A stretch of 64,000 nucleotides of DNA, taken from contig NC_135251.1 of the NCBI RefSeq assembly GCF_964204865.1, positions 18,786,001 to 18,850,000 of the forward strand. The letters run 5' to 3'. Positions 1-12,806 of the stretch are shown here, piece by piece (positions within the stretch are counted from its first letter, which is position 1; each line of letters opens with the position of its first letter). The notes under the pieces were generated by a model, which saw only the letters and a list, made by a program, of their open reading frames with translations, ran no database searches and was not told the origin of the DNA. A program made the translations under genes and the position numbers. The stretch is from Styela clava. Taxonomy: Eukaryota > Chordata > Ascidiacea > Stolidobranchia > Styelidae.

Positions 1-216
1 CCACCTCATTATTCGTCGGAAGAAATTTCCTCCACTTCTTCCTTTTAGTGTTCAGCTTTTTAGTGACTTCAACCACCTCATTATTCGTCGGAAAAAATTT
101 CATCAACTTCTTCCTTTTAGTGTTCAGCTTTTTAGTGACTTCAACCACCTCATTATTCGTGGGAATAAATTTCATCCACTTCTTCCTTTTAGTGTTCAGC
201 CTTTTAGTGTTTTTTA
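1..216. repeat. 72-bp tandem repeat, three copies, running off the left edge
   Basis: Three head-to-tail copies start at 1, 73 and 145, each opening with ccacctcattattcgt. They differ at only a few bases; the third diverges at its right end. The unit is a multiple of three and leaves frames open on both strands. The array probably continues to the left of the window. Confidence 0.9.
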
Positions 217-238
217 ATTTTTCACCCTTGGGAACACT
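1..238 (-). CDS. possible edge of a repeat-coding gene (24-residue Lys/Arg-rich repeat), partial
   Basis: One minus-strand frame stays open from 238 through the three 72-bp repeats to the edge. It reads as repeated 24-residue units with cores like NNEVVEVTKKLNTKRKK, strongly basic. The frame is closed upstream by TGA at 241-239. A similar basic sequence (TKRLKEETDEVEEKRKLK) sits just upstream in another frame, so there is a frameshift, an intron boundary or decay here. The array might be the end of a low-complexity, coiled-coil-like protein whose body lies outside the window, or a non-coding satellite that happens to be open. I do not recognise a family. Confidence 0.3.
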
Positions 239-300
239 TCAACTTCCGTTTTTCCTCCACTTCATCCGTTTCTTCCTTCAGCCTTTTAGTGTTGTCCACA

Positions 301-2142
301 TCTGATTTGATGTCGGGGAAAGGTCCATTAACGAGAAGTCGCGGAAGACTGTAAAGTCATCGTGTCAGCGACACCATAAATGCTGAGTTCAGCAGCAGAT
401 GACGTCAAAAAACGTCAAATAATTTAGCTAGATTTAAATACGTACAGAGGAAAATTTGGAAACGTAAATCGAATCGAGAGAGTAAGTATAAAGGGAAATG
501 TTTAAATGAGAGGAAAAGAAATATCCATCGTGTCGAGCAAAGTGATTTATTGTATCAGTTCCAAAAATTCAAGCCTGTTGTTTGAAAGTAGCCTACCGGT
601 AGAAAAGTTTAGCCTAGTGACCTATCACAGCTATTTTTATTTCTAGACTAATTTTTGTATACTGCAATTAATCTATACAAGAAGATGGAATAATCATTGA
701 ATTATTTGATTTGTACTGAAATTTCCGAAACATAACCAAAAACTAACAAATAGTATGCGAAAAGGCAGTAATGTTTACAAAATAAACTCATAAAATCTGT
801 CTGAGCGGCTGCTCAACGGTTTACTGTAACGTTGCTTTTCCGAAGTGGAAACAGAGATTTTCTTGCTTGCTTTCCAACTTTTTGCATTGCATATTGTTTT
901 ATTTCTCACAAATCGCTACTCAATTGCTAGTTTCAAACGATCTTTCTCAAAGTTGAAACATATATATTTGAGGTCATTGTCAACTTAGCGTTTGTCAAGT
1001 TCTTTGATTAGCATCGAAAAGAAATACCTGACAAACGAGGTGAAAGAGGCTGTTGTTCAGACATTTGTTGACATGACAGCAAAGTAGCGATTGGACATAG
1101 AAATAAGTGACTTGCTTAATAATAAAACAAAACGTTTCTATCATACTTGACCTTTAATTTGTTTATTCTCAAGTATAGCTACATCTATAATCTGTTTTGT
1201 CCCCAATAAGTTAGGATCATTATCAGAAACTCGCCCCGGGCAGCAAAATTTGGCACGCCCGTGATCATAAGTTAAAGCGGCAGTCGGCACCCAGAAAAAT
1301 AGACTAGGCTTGATTCTATCAGAATTCAGAATGGGATTCAAATAATTTCTTTGTTAGCCGGTTCCATCATACAAATGTTCAATTTTCAGGCGTTTCTGTT
1401 ACAAAAAGTCATGTAATGCTAACCGGTTCGCTGATCTCATAAAATTCCGTAAGGCAGTTCTATGCAACCGGCTGAATCCCACCACCGGATATCGGTACAG
1501 TCCAAATACATTGTTATGTCATAAACGTCGAAAACATTGTTCTGCTCAGTAGCTCCATACTGGTATATCATCACCCGATCCACTATGGTAATTCACTCAC
1601 GTTAAATTAAATTAAAAAATTTTTAAAAATTCTAGTGCGATTTTTACATATTGAAAGTCACATCGTGAGCCGCGGGTCAGTGGTTTACTTTAACTGCACT
1701 AAACTATTGCGCGAAAACTGGGGTATTTACAAATATCTCTTTATACAATTTTAATGATATATATATATATATCGATGAAATAGTTAAAGATATCAAATGT
1801 TATGTTTGGAGTAAATCTTGAATGATGTACAAACGATGAATTGTATAATTTTTCGATATTGTTTTTTTTTTAGCAAAAATAATATTGACCAATTTTTAAT
1901 ATCATAACCAGTATTTTTGGTTGAAAGTTTAGTAAAATGAAGCAGTCGTTGTTACGTACTTAAAACTAAATACTAAAAATTCAATTGTGCTTGCGTAATC
2001 AAAGCCGACGACCAAACGGGAAAATACTCTTGGCATATAACGTTCAAGAAAGTTCTGTTTACTTTACTGTCTAGCAACAGTTCAATGACATTACGAGAAT
2101 CGCAGTGTTCGATGCTTTAAAAGTGCATTGAACTGTTTTAAT
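301..2142. other. gene-poor intergenic DNA with a dispersed repeat at about 575-810
   Basis: No exon chain with splice sites and sustained coding character was seen. About 575-810 is a dispersed repeat whose inverted relative lies at about 44985-45255: shared stretches include a fccgaaacataac-like core and the run around ctgtctgagcg. A second relative lies at 3740-3830. An AT dinucleotide run is at about 1760-1775. Confidence 0.5.
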
Positions 2143-2577
2143 CAGGTTTGTCCATGGGACATATTTTTCTGTCCCATTCCCATCCCATAGCCAGTATGCC
2201 TGTCCCATCCCACCCCATGGGATTCCCATTGGAATAAAATTCAATAAAAATTGTCGAATTTAGGTTTAGAGTCTACTAAATAGGACTACATGTACGAAGA
2301 GACATGCAACACAACAAAATCAACGGACTTTGTTAACTTTATATTCATAACTATTATGCATAACTATTATGTCCATCAGCCCCTTCACGAAGTATATTGT
2401 TATTACTGAATATATTTTGCTCTTTATAACTAACAAGAGAGCTATGCTCAAATATAGGACATCCATAACGAAATGTTTTACCATCATTTCCCTGAAATTC
2501 ATACGGTTTTCGTGTCCCATGGGAAATACAAATGTGTGCTATCCCATCCCATGGGACGTTTCCCATTGACAAGCCTG
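2143..2577. mobile_element. non-autonomous hAT-type element, 435 bp
   Basis: The left end is caggtttgtccatgggac and the right end is the inverse of caggcttgtcaatggga, giving imperfect terminal inverted repeats beginning CAGG. The flanks carry an 8-bp near-identical duplication, gttttaat at 2135-2142 and gttttatt at 2578-2585, the length expected for hAT transposition. The ends are rich in cccatggga blocks. There is no transposase. Confidence 0.75.
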
Positions 2578-2748
2578 GTTTTATTATACACATTTGTCAT
2601 GGATCTGTGATGGGATTGAAAAGTTTGAGAATAGATACTATAACAAAAATCCAGAGCGGGGGCTCGTTGATGATCAACACATTCCAGGAACGAGTTCGCA
2701 CGAATCGCTGAATGCCACCCCTGATATATGGATGCCAGAGGGTTTTTG

Positions 2749-2798
2749 GGGAAGGTCAAGGTTCGTACCAACAGGGAAGGTCAAGGTTCGAACCAACA
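2749..2798. repeat. 25-bp direct repeat, two copies
   Basis: Two adjacent copies of gggaaggtcaaggttcg followed by t/a and accaaca, differing at one base. It lies in gene-poor DNA. Confidence 0.7.
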
Positions 2799-3253
2799 GG
2801 ACATTCGATCACGTGCATAACTACGAAACGCCGATTTCGGTAATGATTTATCAGTTATTTTGATCACAAATATTTTACTTATCATGGAGTGTAAAATACT
2901 ACCAGAAATTTTTTAGTAACAAGAACAAAAACAACCGAAGTCTTTTATGCAATCCCATTAACCCTAAATTTTGGAACAATATTGAAAAAGGGCAAACGGG
3001 ATTTTATTAGCTGGAAAGAAATATCGTGAATAATACAAGTCGACCGTATACACTAATACTTCATGATGCCAGATTGTAGCTATACGGAATTGTTACTAAG
3101 ACGATTACGGGCATTCTAGAAAGTTAAAAAATCGAAATCAAGTTATTTGTTGAACCCGGAACTTTTGAGTATAATACTATATTAATATATACTAATATTA
3201 CAAATTCAATTTGTTGATATGGTATCAGCTAGAAGTATGATATAGGTGTGGGG

Positions 3254-3991
3254 CAGTGGTTCTCAACCTTTTACTGACCGCATAGTCGCGTACCACTTTA
3301 CTGTTTTTCACTCTGGTCGCGTACCACCGAAAAGGCCCTTTTTGTGGGGGGGGGGGACAATGGCACAAAACACGCGCTGTGGCAGTATTTTACAATGTGG
3401 AACTACATCCTTAGTGACCTAATTCGCAAGACGGACAAAAACATGCCATTTCGATTCGTTCGTAGACAATAGCAAGCGAGGGCGATCTCTAAAGACTGGA
3501 CTGGTCCAGAGGACGTTTCTCCGACCCTTGACCCCAGAAAATGTGTTCGCGCTTATAAGCTGGTTTACGTGTTTGAAAAGCTCATTTTTATTAAATAAAA
3601 TTAATCAACCATGTGCGCTTACATGCACTGATAGCTTAGTTTAGAGTTTTAGACTGGTCTATCGCAGCATTTGCGAGACTCATTTTTAATTACACCAACT
3701 AAATTAATGCTCCTTTGAAGACATAATGACAATTAAGATATTTAATTCACAACTATTTTTTTGAAACACAACTGAAAACTGACAAATAACACTCAACACT
3801 ACAAAAACGAGGCAATGTTTACTGATTGCTGCTGGTTAAGGAAATAAACAGGGAAATTGATGCCCGTGGAAACATTCATAAATGACGTTCAGCGAATACA
3901 TACAGTATGGATACAGATAAAGCGTTGTCGGCATATCTTGGCCAACTCGAAAGTAAATTGTTGCAATGATAGGGCTGCTCGCGTACCACTT
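3254..3991. mobile_element. hAT-type element remnant
   Basis: The left end, cagtggttctcaacc followed by a gtcgcgtaccac motif, is the typical terminus of a hAT MITE. The motif gcgtaccact recurs at 3981-3990, near the presumed right end, but the matching terminal inverted repeat and TSD are lost. The interior at 3740-3830 resembles the dispersed repeat at about 575-810. A run of ten G occurs near 3347. Confidence 0.5.
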
Positions 3992-4821
3992 GATCAATCT
4001 AAACTCCCCAGGGGTTAATAAGCACACAAGGAGTGTAAATCCAAATGTGCGTATATATATTGCAAGGTTGTACAATCAAATCGAAAACAGATATCTTGAA
4101 ATATATATACACCTAAACCTTAATACAGTTGAAACCCAAATCAGTAATGCTCCGAAGAAACATCAAAATACTTTATTCTGAACACGTCATTGATCGCTCG
4201 GTACAGAAAAAGCACTGCATAACGAGCAAAGACTTGATACGATAAATCACCATCAGGAAAATTGCCAAAATGACTTATTTTCATTGAATTCAACATGATA
4301 TCAATACAAGGGGGTTAAATAACATTGAAATCCATAGTTCCATTCCACATTCGCTACAACGAAGACCTCTAATGTATATTCGTATGATGATCCAAGGCAT
4401 CACGTGAGAAATTAAAAATTAACTTATATTAGAGGATACATTAAATATTCGTTCGAACAAGTAAAAAAATTACAAAGTTAACTGATATTTTTGCGTGACC
4501 TTTTTGATTCCTTATGCCTTATGATCACAATATTATTATATATTGATAGAAACAGCCGTGTCATTAATCATTATACTGTCAAACATTCAATACGGAACAA
4601 CATAACAATCTATTGTCGGAAATTATATGCGGATCGCCTGTAATTTTTCACGAAGTAGATGCTTTCGGGACTATTTTAAGTAGGCAAATAAATGACACTA
4701 TTTGCTTATCATCATAAGCTCCTAGAAATTATTAACCAATGAGTGAAATACTGGGTAGACCCAAGTTAGCTTAATATCATACCAAACGTTGATTTCCGTA
4801 TTGTTACAGTATTTTCGGCAA

Positions 4822-4850
4822 TTTATATATATAGAGATTCTTTCTGTCAG
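4822..4850 (+). promoter_or_regulatory. candidate TATA box and initiator of the SPEC3-like gene
   Basis: A tatatatata run at about 4823-4832 lies some 26 bp before a tcAgt initiator-like site near 4849, with the ATG at 4880. The AG of tattccag at 4862-4868 could alternatively be a splice or trans-splice acceptor, so the true 5' end is unsettled. Confidence 0.35.
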
Positions 4851-4879
4851 TGTTGTTATTTATTCCAGAATAAAAAACA

Positions 4880-7800
4880 ATGCCAAGTTCAGATTCTGAT
4901 TCCGATCATGAACACAGGAACGAGAAGACTGGAGTAGTACCCTCAGTTCCGCCTCCACCGTATGCTCCAGGAACAAGTGCTTATCCGCCACCTGGTTTCC
5001 AGCATGTGAGTAAAGATTCAAATTCTAGATTCGTGCGAAAACTCAGGTTATTGATAGCCGTGGCAGATAAGGTCATGAATAGGATATGAATGAAACTTAA
5101 TTTTCAAGTTATGATGAGAAGAAAAAAATTGCACTCTTAAATTCATAATTCAAAACACGATGAACACAAACAATTGTTTACAGATTAACTTGTATATGAG
5201 ATATAAACAGAAATTTAAGGACGACCCATTTCTCTTCTTTTTTGTTGGATAATAGTTTTTTGATATTTAAGTATTGACTATTGAGTACGTGCCTTGGAAG
5301 TTGGAATAATCTTGGTAAATGTATTACAGCCTCACGTACCACCCCCGACACAGTCAGTTTATCCGCCTGGTATCGTGCATCAGACTGGTTACTACACGAC
5401 AAACAATGCCGGACAGCAAGTTTATGTTTCCCAAGTTACCAAAGTGAACAGATCCACTTACGATGACCTCAGAGGAGCAATCCCGATCATGCCAATGCCT
5501 CTGGCCATAACTTGCTGCGTGTTGAACTTCTTTTTACCAGGGATAGGTGGGTTTAGATCTTTTATACTATAGACATAGGTGAATACTTTACGCAGACCTT
5601 GTATATGTATATAAATGTACATCGTTTTTATGACATGATCTAATCCAAAATCCAAGGAACATATCGTCACGCTAATAACCGAATTGCGTAAGTCATTTTT
5701 AGCAGTTTCGAGAAAAACGTAAAAAACTTCCTAATGATATTGTTATGCCATTGAGAGTCAATAATTTGCCATGGTTCAATTTTTTGATCGTAGCCGGATT
5801 TAAGTTAATTTGTATGACGCAGTTAAGTGACGTCATAATGTCGCACTGTGACTTGGGCAGAAATGTGGGTATGACTTGGGAACATACGCAATTTTGCAAC
5901 TTTACTATATACACCAGTCCTGAAAACTAAACATTCCAGAAACGAATGTAATTCTCAGTATCTACAATGTCTAATCCCCAAAGTAGCTAATCAGTTTTGA
6001 TTACAATATTTTTTATGTTTAAAAATATATATTTCATCAATTTAACACGTTCTGTATACTCACCGAAATAAGACTAAGATTAAATATAAAGAATAAAACA
6101 GCAATGCACCCAATATAAAAGGCAACCAAGGTGAATTGGACTCGGACAGTGAATATCACAAGTGCTCGTCTTCCTATACTGTAGTATAAATTCAAACTAA
6201 TACGCGCTAAGCTAGAATCCGAGATGCAAAAACTCGAAAATACTTCGCCGAGGTTATCTTGCATTTGTGACGTCACAATAGTCCTGCAGTAACAATGATA
6301 ATTCATTATGACGAAACAATTGCACAAATGTATATGTCATACTGAATCTCCATTTTCATGGGTTTCGGAATCCTTAAAATAAAATCTGAGTTAACAGACA
6401 GGTGCGCAGCATTACATAAATACCTATTTTATAAAAAAAACTCAAAATCGCCAAAAATGACTTACGCAATTCGGTTATTAGCGTGACGATATGCAATCCA
6501 AACCTGTTAATTAATTTAGGCAATTGCATCATCCCTAACTTCGAGCATTACATAGCAAAATATAGAACATATATTGGACATTGGGCTTTTTTAACAAGCT
6601 TGGCAATAGTTATAGTCACATATTTGTCATTAGGTATTATTACAGTTATTTCTTATAACAAAACTCATATATAACTCTATTAACTATATGTAACTTTCGT
6701 TAAACATGTAAACACTGCATAACATTTGATTTCAATGATGTTACTATAACACCCATCATAATACAAAATAATTTCACACAATTCGAATTTCATGTTTTAA
6801 TAGCATTAATGTCATGTTTTAATACTAATTTTTTGTTATTTGCTGGCAACGGCAGATCAGTTTATTGCACTAATGTTGACTTTTTGACAATTGGCATTTA
6901 AAATTTCTCTATTTTGATTATTCGTGGTCAACAAATAACAATTAAATTTTTGACCAAACAGTAATCAGTGTTATATCATTAATATATTTTATCGAGGGAA
7001 TTAATATATTTTATCCACAGTGCGATTTCAACGATTAGTAATTTAACTCCATCGTTATTAGCAAATTTACATTTATTATTATATGTTATTTCATATCCCC
7101 CAAAACTTATTTTTCTTGGTAAAATTATGCTTTTATTGGTTCACCTTATTTTTTATAATATAATTCATTGTGTTGATGGGGATCGCAATATACACAAAAG
7201 AAATATATTTACAAATTATGGCTCGTAACACCATTTCAGATAGTTTAGTGACTTTGTGCGTATGCCTGGTTTACTTGTTTGTTTGCTTGAAGAAAACATT
7301 TACTATTTGTAATTTTATTTAGGAACCATTACAGCATCCTTTTGTGTTTTCTGCTGTGCAAATATTGGACAGTCGGCCGGAGGTAAGATGGGTTGTTTCT
7401 GCCTCAACTTCTGGATTGGTTGGCTTCAGCTCTTCACTGTTTGGTTATTCCTTTTTGGCTGGATTTGGAGCATTATGTGGGGATGGGCGTTTGTCGCAGC
7501 TTCAGGTTAGAATGTTAGAAATAATAGAGTCAAATGACTATTGATCACGTCTCTGTCAGCAAAGTTCCAGTCAATAAAAAAAAATGGTGTGCCAAATGTT
7601 ATAAGAAAATCTTCAGTGAATTATAAAAACAAGAAAAATCTGGAACAAAATGTCGGATTTTTGCGAGACTAGAAATAATAAAAGTAATAGCCTTATAGCC
7701 GTTTTTATCTTTTAGTACTAAAAATTTGAAATCGATTAGTTACTGAGAATATTACTTCAAAATCCAAACAAGACAACAAATATTCTGCAAAGATTCCATG

Positions 7801-8113
7801 GTTTTACTTGAGTCAAAGATTTAATTTTAGAAAACGTGCTTATTTATTTGTTTATTTGCGCCATATTACTAGTCTAGTCTATTTTGTCTAGCATCTACTA
7901 ATATAATTCTCTCATTGTCTAGTAAAATGTAATCTCTCAATTAGACCATTTTTTTTTCAAATATTGAAACTCCGCTATAGCCTACTCTCGTAATCGCTTT
8001 GCTTCTATCCGCCTTTTTTTGTTTCAGCCGAATATTACAGCAGTCGAACTCAGGCCGGTGTTACTACGACTGTTATTACAGAGACACCAGTGACTTACGC
8101 ACATCGACCATAG
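4880..8113 (+). CDS. SPEC3: SPEC3/Stum-family membrane protein, 203 aa, 4 exons
   Basis: Exons 4880-5005, 5330-5546, 7323-7505 and 8028-8113 join in phase (0, 1, 1) into 203 codons with GT-AG introns. Residues 1-65 are hydrophilic and Pro/Tyr-rich. A Stum/SPEC3 domain follows: it opens with LRGAIPIMPMPLAITCCVLN and a first membrane segment ending LPGIGG. A Cys/Gly loop (CANIGQSAGGKMGCFC) leads to a second hydrophobic segment, WLFLFGWIWSIMWGWAF. The tail is short and Thr-rich. GWIWSIMWG and the paired cysteines match the sea-urchin SPEC3 branch better than vertebrate STUM. Family members are small membrane proteins: SPEC3 is linked to ectodermal cilia, Drosophila Stum to mechanosensation. The start is the first ATG after the likely leader and gives a normal family length. 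The function in this organism is inferred. Confidence 0.9.
5656..6494. mobile_element. TIR element of about 839 bp in intron 2 of the SPEC3-like gene
   Basis: The ends at about 5660-5700 and 6450-6493 are inverted copies, identical over about 40 bp; the outer part reads catatcgtcacgctaataa. A 7-bp flanking repeat, aatccaa, occurs at 5649-5655 and 6495-6501. The interior has no transposase. It is a non-autonomous DNA transposon; the superfamily is not certain. Confidence 0.8.
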
Positions 8114-8746
8114 CGATCACCAGCTACATCATAAAGAAGCATATTTTTCCATTTGTGACTAATTTTTGATCAGAACGTATACTGTGGAATGTGCTTTGAC
8201 GACATTTCATTGACTTATTTCTACTTTTGTGTAATTGTCATTATCAAGCGGGAAGGTTAATTCATGGTTTTGTTTTGCTTGGATATTTTCTATACAGACC
8301 ATGCCATATCTGATGAGGCCTCACAAATCAACCCGCAATCCGCTTTATTGAAATTGTGTCGTTTACATATCGGTTAGGCCTATTCAATCGCTCGGGATAT
8401 GGTTTTCTAACGACAACAACAACTTTTTATTTAATAATACATATTTATATTGGAAATATATCTGTATGGGTATACCACTGTACTGAGATAAGAGAATGCA
8501 ATGACTGCTACTAGCACATTCGTTTTTAGATACAAATTATTTGTCTACAAGTGCAACAATGCTGTGTTTTCATTGTAGAATACATACATAAAATTTGAAA
8601 TATACATATGGTATTATTTTACCCGTAGAGAAATATCAATTGTTTTTTATAGTTATAAAGTTAATTTTGCAGCATAGATTTTGATAGGAAACTAATTTAT
8701 CCGTTTATTTTCGAAGCTGATGCATATAAGCTATCTTTTTCTTGTA

Positions 8747-8752
8747 AATAAA
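8747..8752 (+). terminator. candidate poly(A) signal of the SPEC3-like gene
   Basis: AATAAA lies 634 bp after the stop codon in an AT-rich 3' region, the clearest hexamer between the gene and the next repeat. Confidence 0.4.
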
Positions 8753-11142
8753 TCATTCATAATTCATACCAATAGCAAAGTTTTGGTAATCAGAAGCATT
8801 ATTGTTTCGTTTGAGTTGGGATTAAAAGCAGCATATAGTTAACTTGGAATTATAGGTATCATTTTGTAAGGTATTTTGTATATTTCTTGGCATCAAAAGT
8901 TATGGAAATACGTAGGGCTGGGAATGGTAAACCGGTTAACCTATTTTAGGTGGTTAACGGTTACGATTTATCTGAACTGTTAACTGACATCTCGGGTACA
9001 AATCATCTTTATAATATACAATTTCTTTAAAAATGATTACGCCATTGCAAATTTATTTCCTGTGGCGTAAATTCAATCGCACGCCTCACACTTTTGGTCA
9101 TTTATATTACTCTATTATCTTAACAATCCCAGACAAATTATATTCTATCTTGATCTCCTGTTGACAGTGAAACCACAGTGAAGACTTAGGGAGTGAACCC
9201 CTGACCCCTGAGAATACTTGCGAAACACTTCAGGGATTAAATGAAACACAAAGTACATGAAAGAAGGTGGCATTTTTGAGAAAAAAAATGGGAGTTGCAA
9301 TATTCCTACATTTCTCAAAATTCTAAGCCACATTTTTAATTTGTCACATAGTCAATATGACGACAAATTTATAGATCAACTTCGAACAGAAAATATTTAT
9401 GTGTTCGTATATTATTATAATTATACAACTACTGTACCTAGTTACTAAAAATCAATATCAATCATAACTCAAGCGGTCCTATACCGCGTAAATGTAAGAA
9501 ATGTGGCGGGAAATGCCTGCTCCGAAAATTCTGTAGTTTGTTTGTTTACTGATCTATACGTGGAATAATAAACATAATATTTTTACATTACTGAAACTAA
9601 TCAAATATTCTCAACGATCCAAATGAACCGATGATCACGTGACCTCGTTAATTAGAGTTGGTACTGTAAAATCATTTCAGCCTGATATTATTAAGCTGGT
9701 GGCACAAAAGAGATGTCAAACGTCAGGACATATATATGTAATTAAAAAAAACATTGTCTGTAGTATTTTTGTAAATTTTAGGTCTATATATTTAAATTAA
9801 TTCATTTTTAGTTCAAGTATTATTGTTTCCTTATTAAAACTTTGTTCAAAAATGTTTTGGGTATAGTTGTACAAAAAAATTGTGATTTTTTGCAATAAAT
9901 ACAGTAAATTGCAATATTAGTGAAATGCAAAAACTAATATGTAAATGGCATTTAAAATTTAAGAAAATACCAACTTCATTTGGATGTTTGATTACATCAC
10001 AATATATGTCACAAACTACATCTATCTAAAAATATGCTCCAAGTATACATTATCAGAACATATCAAACACTGTTTGCGGCCCTTTTCCCAATTCCGAAAA
10101 TGCAATGCGGCCCTAGAACACCCCTGCTATACGGCACTGAGGGATTGCGAAAGTGTCGTTCAATATTGAGTTCGCCTTGGATTTAGTTTACCTTAGGGGG
10201 CGGCTTTCGTGAAATCTGTCATATTAATTTAGCTCAGTCAGGTTCTATTTAGTATTGGCTATTAGCCTATTATTGATTGTTATTGTGAAAAGTATTTTAT
10301 CAATCTTTCATTGCTTATTTATAGTGCGTCCGTATCGATATAAATTAGTTTTATCGTTGGTGTTCAAGTTTCGGTGCTGTAGCAACATTTTACTCATATG
10401 TGGTGGTTGAGGAATATAGTTCGCTTTCCAGGGATCTCGTTGCCTCTTTACTACTTTGGTTGTACAGTTACTGGAAGCAGGGAGATTGCGCATAATTCTT
10501 CAAGACGGGTGCAAATAGGATTCCACTACAACGACGTTGAGTGGATTGGAATTCACGTTCCAGCTTAAGAATGATAAATCCAGAATAAGTTTTCGATCGA
10601 AATACGTTGTTCATAGTATAGTTCATAATATATTCAATGTCACCCAACAAGTGCGCAGTTGATGCTGTTTTTTTTATGATATCTCAAGTTAGAATTTGCA
10701 CATCGAACAATAAAAATGTCTCACATAATGACATTTAATAACAGGATCGGGTTTTACTAAAATACCTCGTATGTCCGAACCACACTGCATATCTCTTGCA
10801 GCAGAGGAATGGATCATAGGCCCAGAAAAACGCTTAGAAAGTGAGTTTCGTAACGCACATCTGATGGGGACTACATAAATTCTTTAGTTTTGTATCAAAA
10901 TGGACATACTGAACCCATTACAGCTTGTTCCCACTAACGAAAGTTGCACATTTTCTGTAAAATATGCTTCAACAATTCTTATGCAAAAATAATATATATA
11001 GTCCGACAGAATCGGGCCTTAACATTGTTTTGGGACATAAAGGTTTTTTTTATTGTTTAGATATAATGTATATGACATATATATTAATACCCATGTGGGT
11101 GTGGAGTATATAATGTTGAGCAATTTTTTTTAAGTGGATTTA
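8753..11142. other. gene-poor intergenic DNA
   Basis: No gene could be supported. Short open frames here lack splice context or family character. Sequence at about 8932-9000 (gggctgggaatggtaaaccg) and at 10060-10135 (ending acacccctgctatac) looks like single ends of decayed hAT-type elements without matching partners. Confidence 0.4.
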
Positions 11143-11236
11143 AAGTATTCGGTCCAAGATGACGCACATCCTGAACCCCAATCTGGTAAACATACAATGT
11201 TCAGGTTGTGCGCCATCTTGGTACGAATACTTCAGA
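11143..11236. repeat. palindromic (foldback) element, family copy 1
   Basis: Two arms of about 38 bp, with core ccaagatg-cgcacatcctgaac and its inverse gttcaggttgtgcgcc, flank a short loop. The same inverted motif recurs at 16250-16330, 16420-16500, 39303-39379, 58861-58966 and 62879-62986. Confidence 0.8.
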
Positions 11237-11699
11237 AGCGCCTTTTTGTTAAAAACAATTATTTCATAACTACATGGTTTAGTTTTGCATACATAGTAAC
11301 ATTGAATCTCCTTACAATGTCAGAAATTCAATTTTAGTACAATAAATGGTAGTTTATTTCACTAATACAAGCCAAGATCCATCGACAGCATCTAGCCACT
11401 TTCTATTGCGCTCTTCAAACTACATTTGCGTTGCCGCGCGCATTTCGTTTTCCTAGTTTAAGGTTGGGGACTTGGGAAATATTTTATTAGTTGAATTGGA
11501 TTGGAATATTTGACCTCGTCTTTCACTCCGAACAAGGCCATGTAAAACCGTCCACTGGTATCTAAAGATGTGTAACGTGTTTTCTTTTGGAAGAACCGCA
11601 ACCGTTCAGTGCTGCATTGACTTTGGCAAAATTAATATACAGTATTCTTGTGGAGATAGAAGGTATGCGTGTGCAAAACCGAGATGTGCACCTGTTATG

Positions 11700-12806
11700 C
11701 AAGGCCTGCCCAACCTTTTTCGTCTCGCGGGCCACTTTCAAGTTTCGAAATTCGTTGCGGGCCGCAAACGTTTGTACCAAACATTAATACCAGCTAGGTC
11801 CTGATTTCGGTGTAGGTAATTTACATAATACAAAAAAGGCAAGCTTATTAACATCAAATCAATCAAGTTAATAATTGCTTTCTGGTTACTGAGCAGGGCT
11901 GGCAAATTATTCGAATATCAAGTTGAATATTAGAATAGCAGTTTACTATTCGAATATCTGGTAACACGGGGCGTTGGCATGAAACTTTTTTGATGACCAC
12001 ACGAAAACACACACATCACGTCGAAATTAAGTGTTATATTCGCGTTATAGTGTTTTTATTCATTCATTTTCAGTAGCTATGATACTGCCTCAATGTTTAA
12101 ATGAGCATAATGTGTGCCAATGTCGCAGGAATATCAAGTTTTAGTGGGTCGTTTTGTAAAATTTGAAACGCCAATACAAATATTTAATGAAGTAACATTA
12201 CAAAGATTACGGACGAATTGCCTATATATATACTGATTCGTGGCCAATATACAGCAATGCCATTAAGTCAATTTCATTAGAATTATTGACGAATACGCAG
12301 TGACGACATTTCCGAAATCTTGTTTAACCCAAACATTTGATAATGAAAAATACAAACATAAAAGGACAACAAGTCCCAGAACCAGTACCAAAGATATCGT
12401 TGACTTTTTATGTTACGTTGGAGATAAAGACGATCAAAGCAGACACGTAAAAAGAAATCAATCAGAATGAAATTAATTTGCAAATTTAGGCTCAAAATTC
12501 ATTTCCATAATTGCGCTCAGCGTTCGTTTTCAATGATTGCACAATATCTTTCGAGTTCGTCGAACAGAACGCTAAGTTCTGCGAGAAAAAAAAATGACGT
12601 CGTTGTCTACCAGGGTGCAAGACTTGACACATACGTAATAATAAGAACCGGCATTTGAATGTAGATAGATGGCAGGAATAATCACATCAAAATCTCAAAA
12701 ACTACTTAATCCTATAAATTGATTAATAACATAGTAAAAACATAAACTTACAAACTTTATAGGGCGGGCCGCATGCGGCCCGCGGGCCGCGGGTTGGGCA
12801 GCCTTG
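11700..12806. mobile_element. non-autonomous hAT-type element, 1107 bp
   Basis: The left terminus caaggcctgcccaacc and the right terminus ggttgggcagccttg are inverted copies. The subterminal GC-rich blocks gcgggcc are typical of this hAT class. Flanking tgttatg occurs at 11693-11699 and 12807-12813. A nested relative (cagggctggcaaattattcg, near 11895) starts inside. No intact transposase frame was seen. Confidence 0.8.

Noticed and set aside
2594-2863. 89-codon plus-strand frame after the 435-bp hAT element
   Set aside because: It includes the 25-bp direct repeat; a frame of similar length is open on the other strand; no motif.
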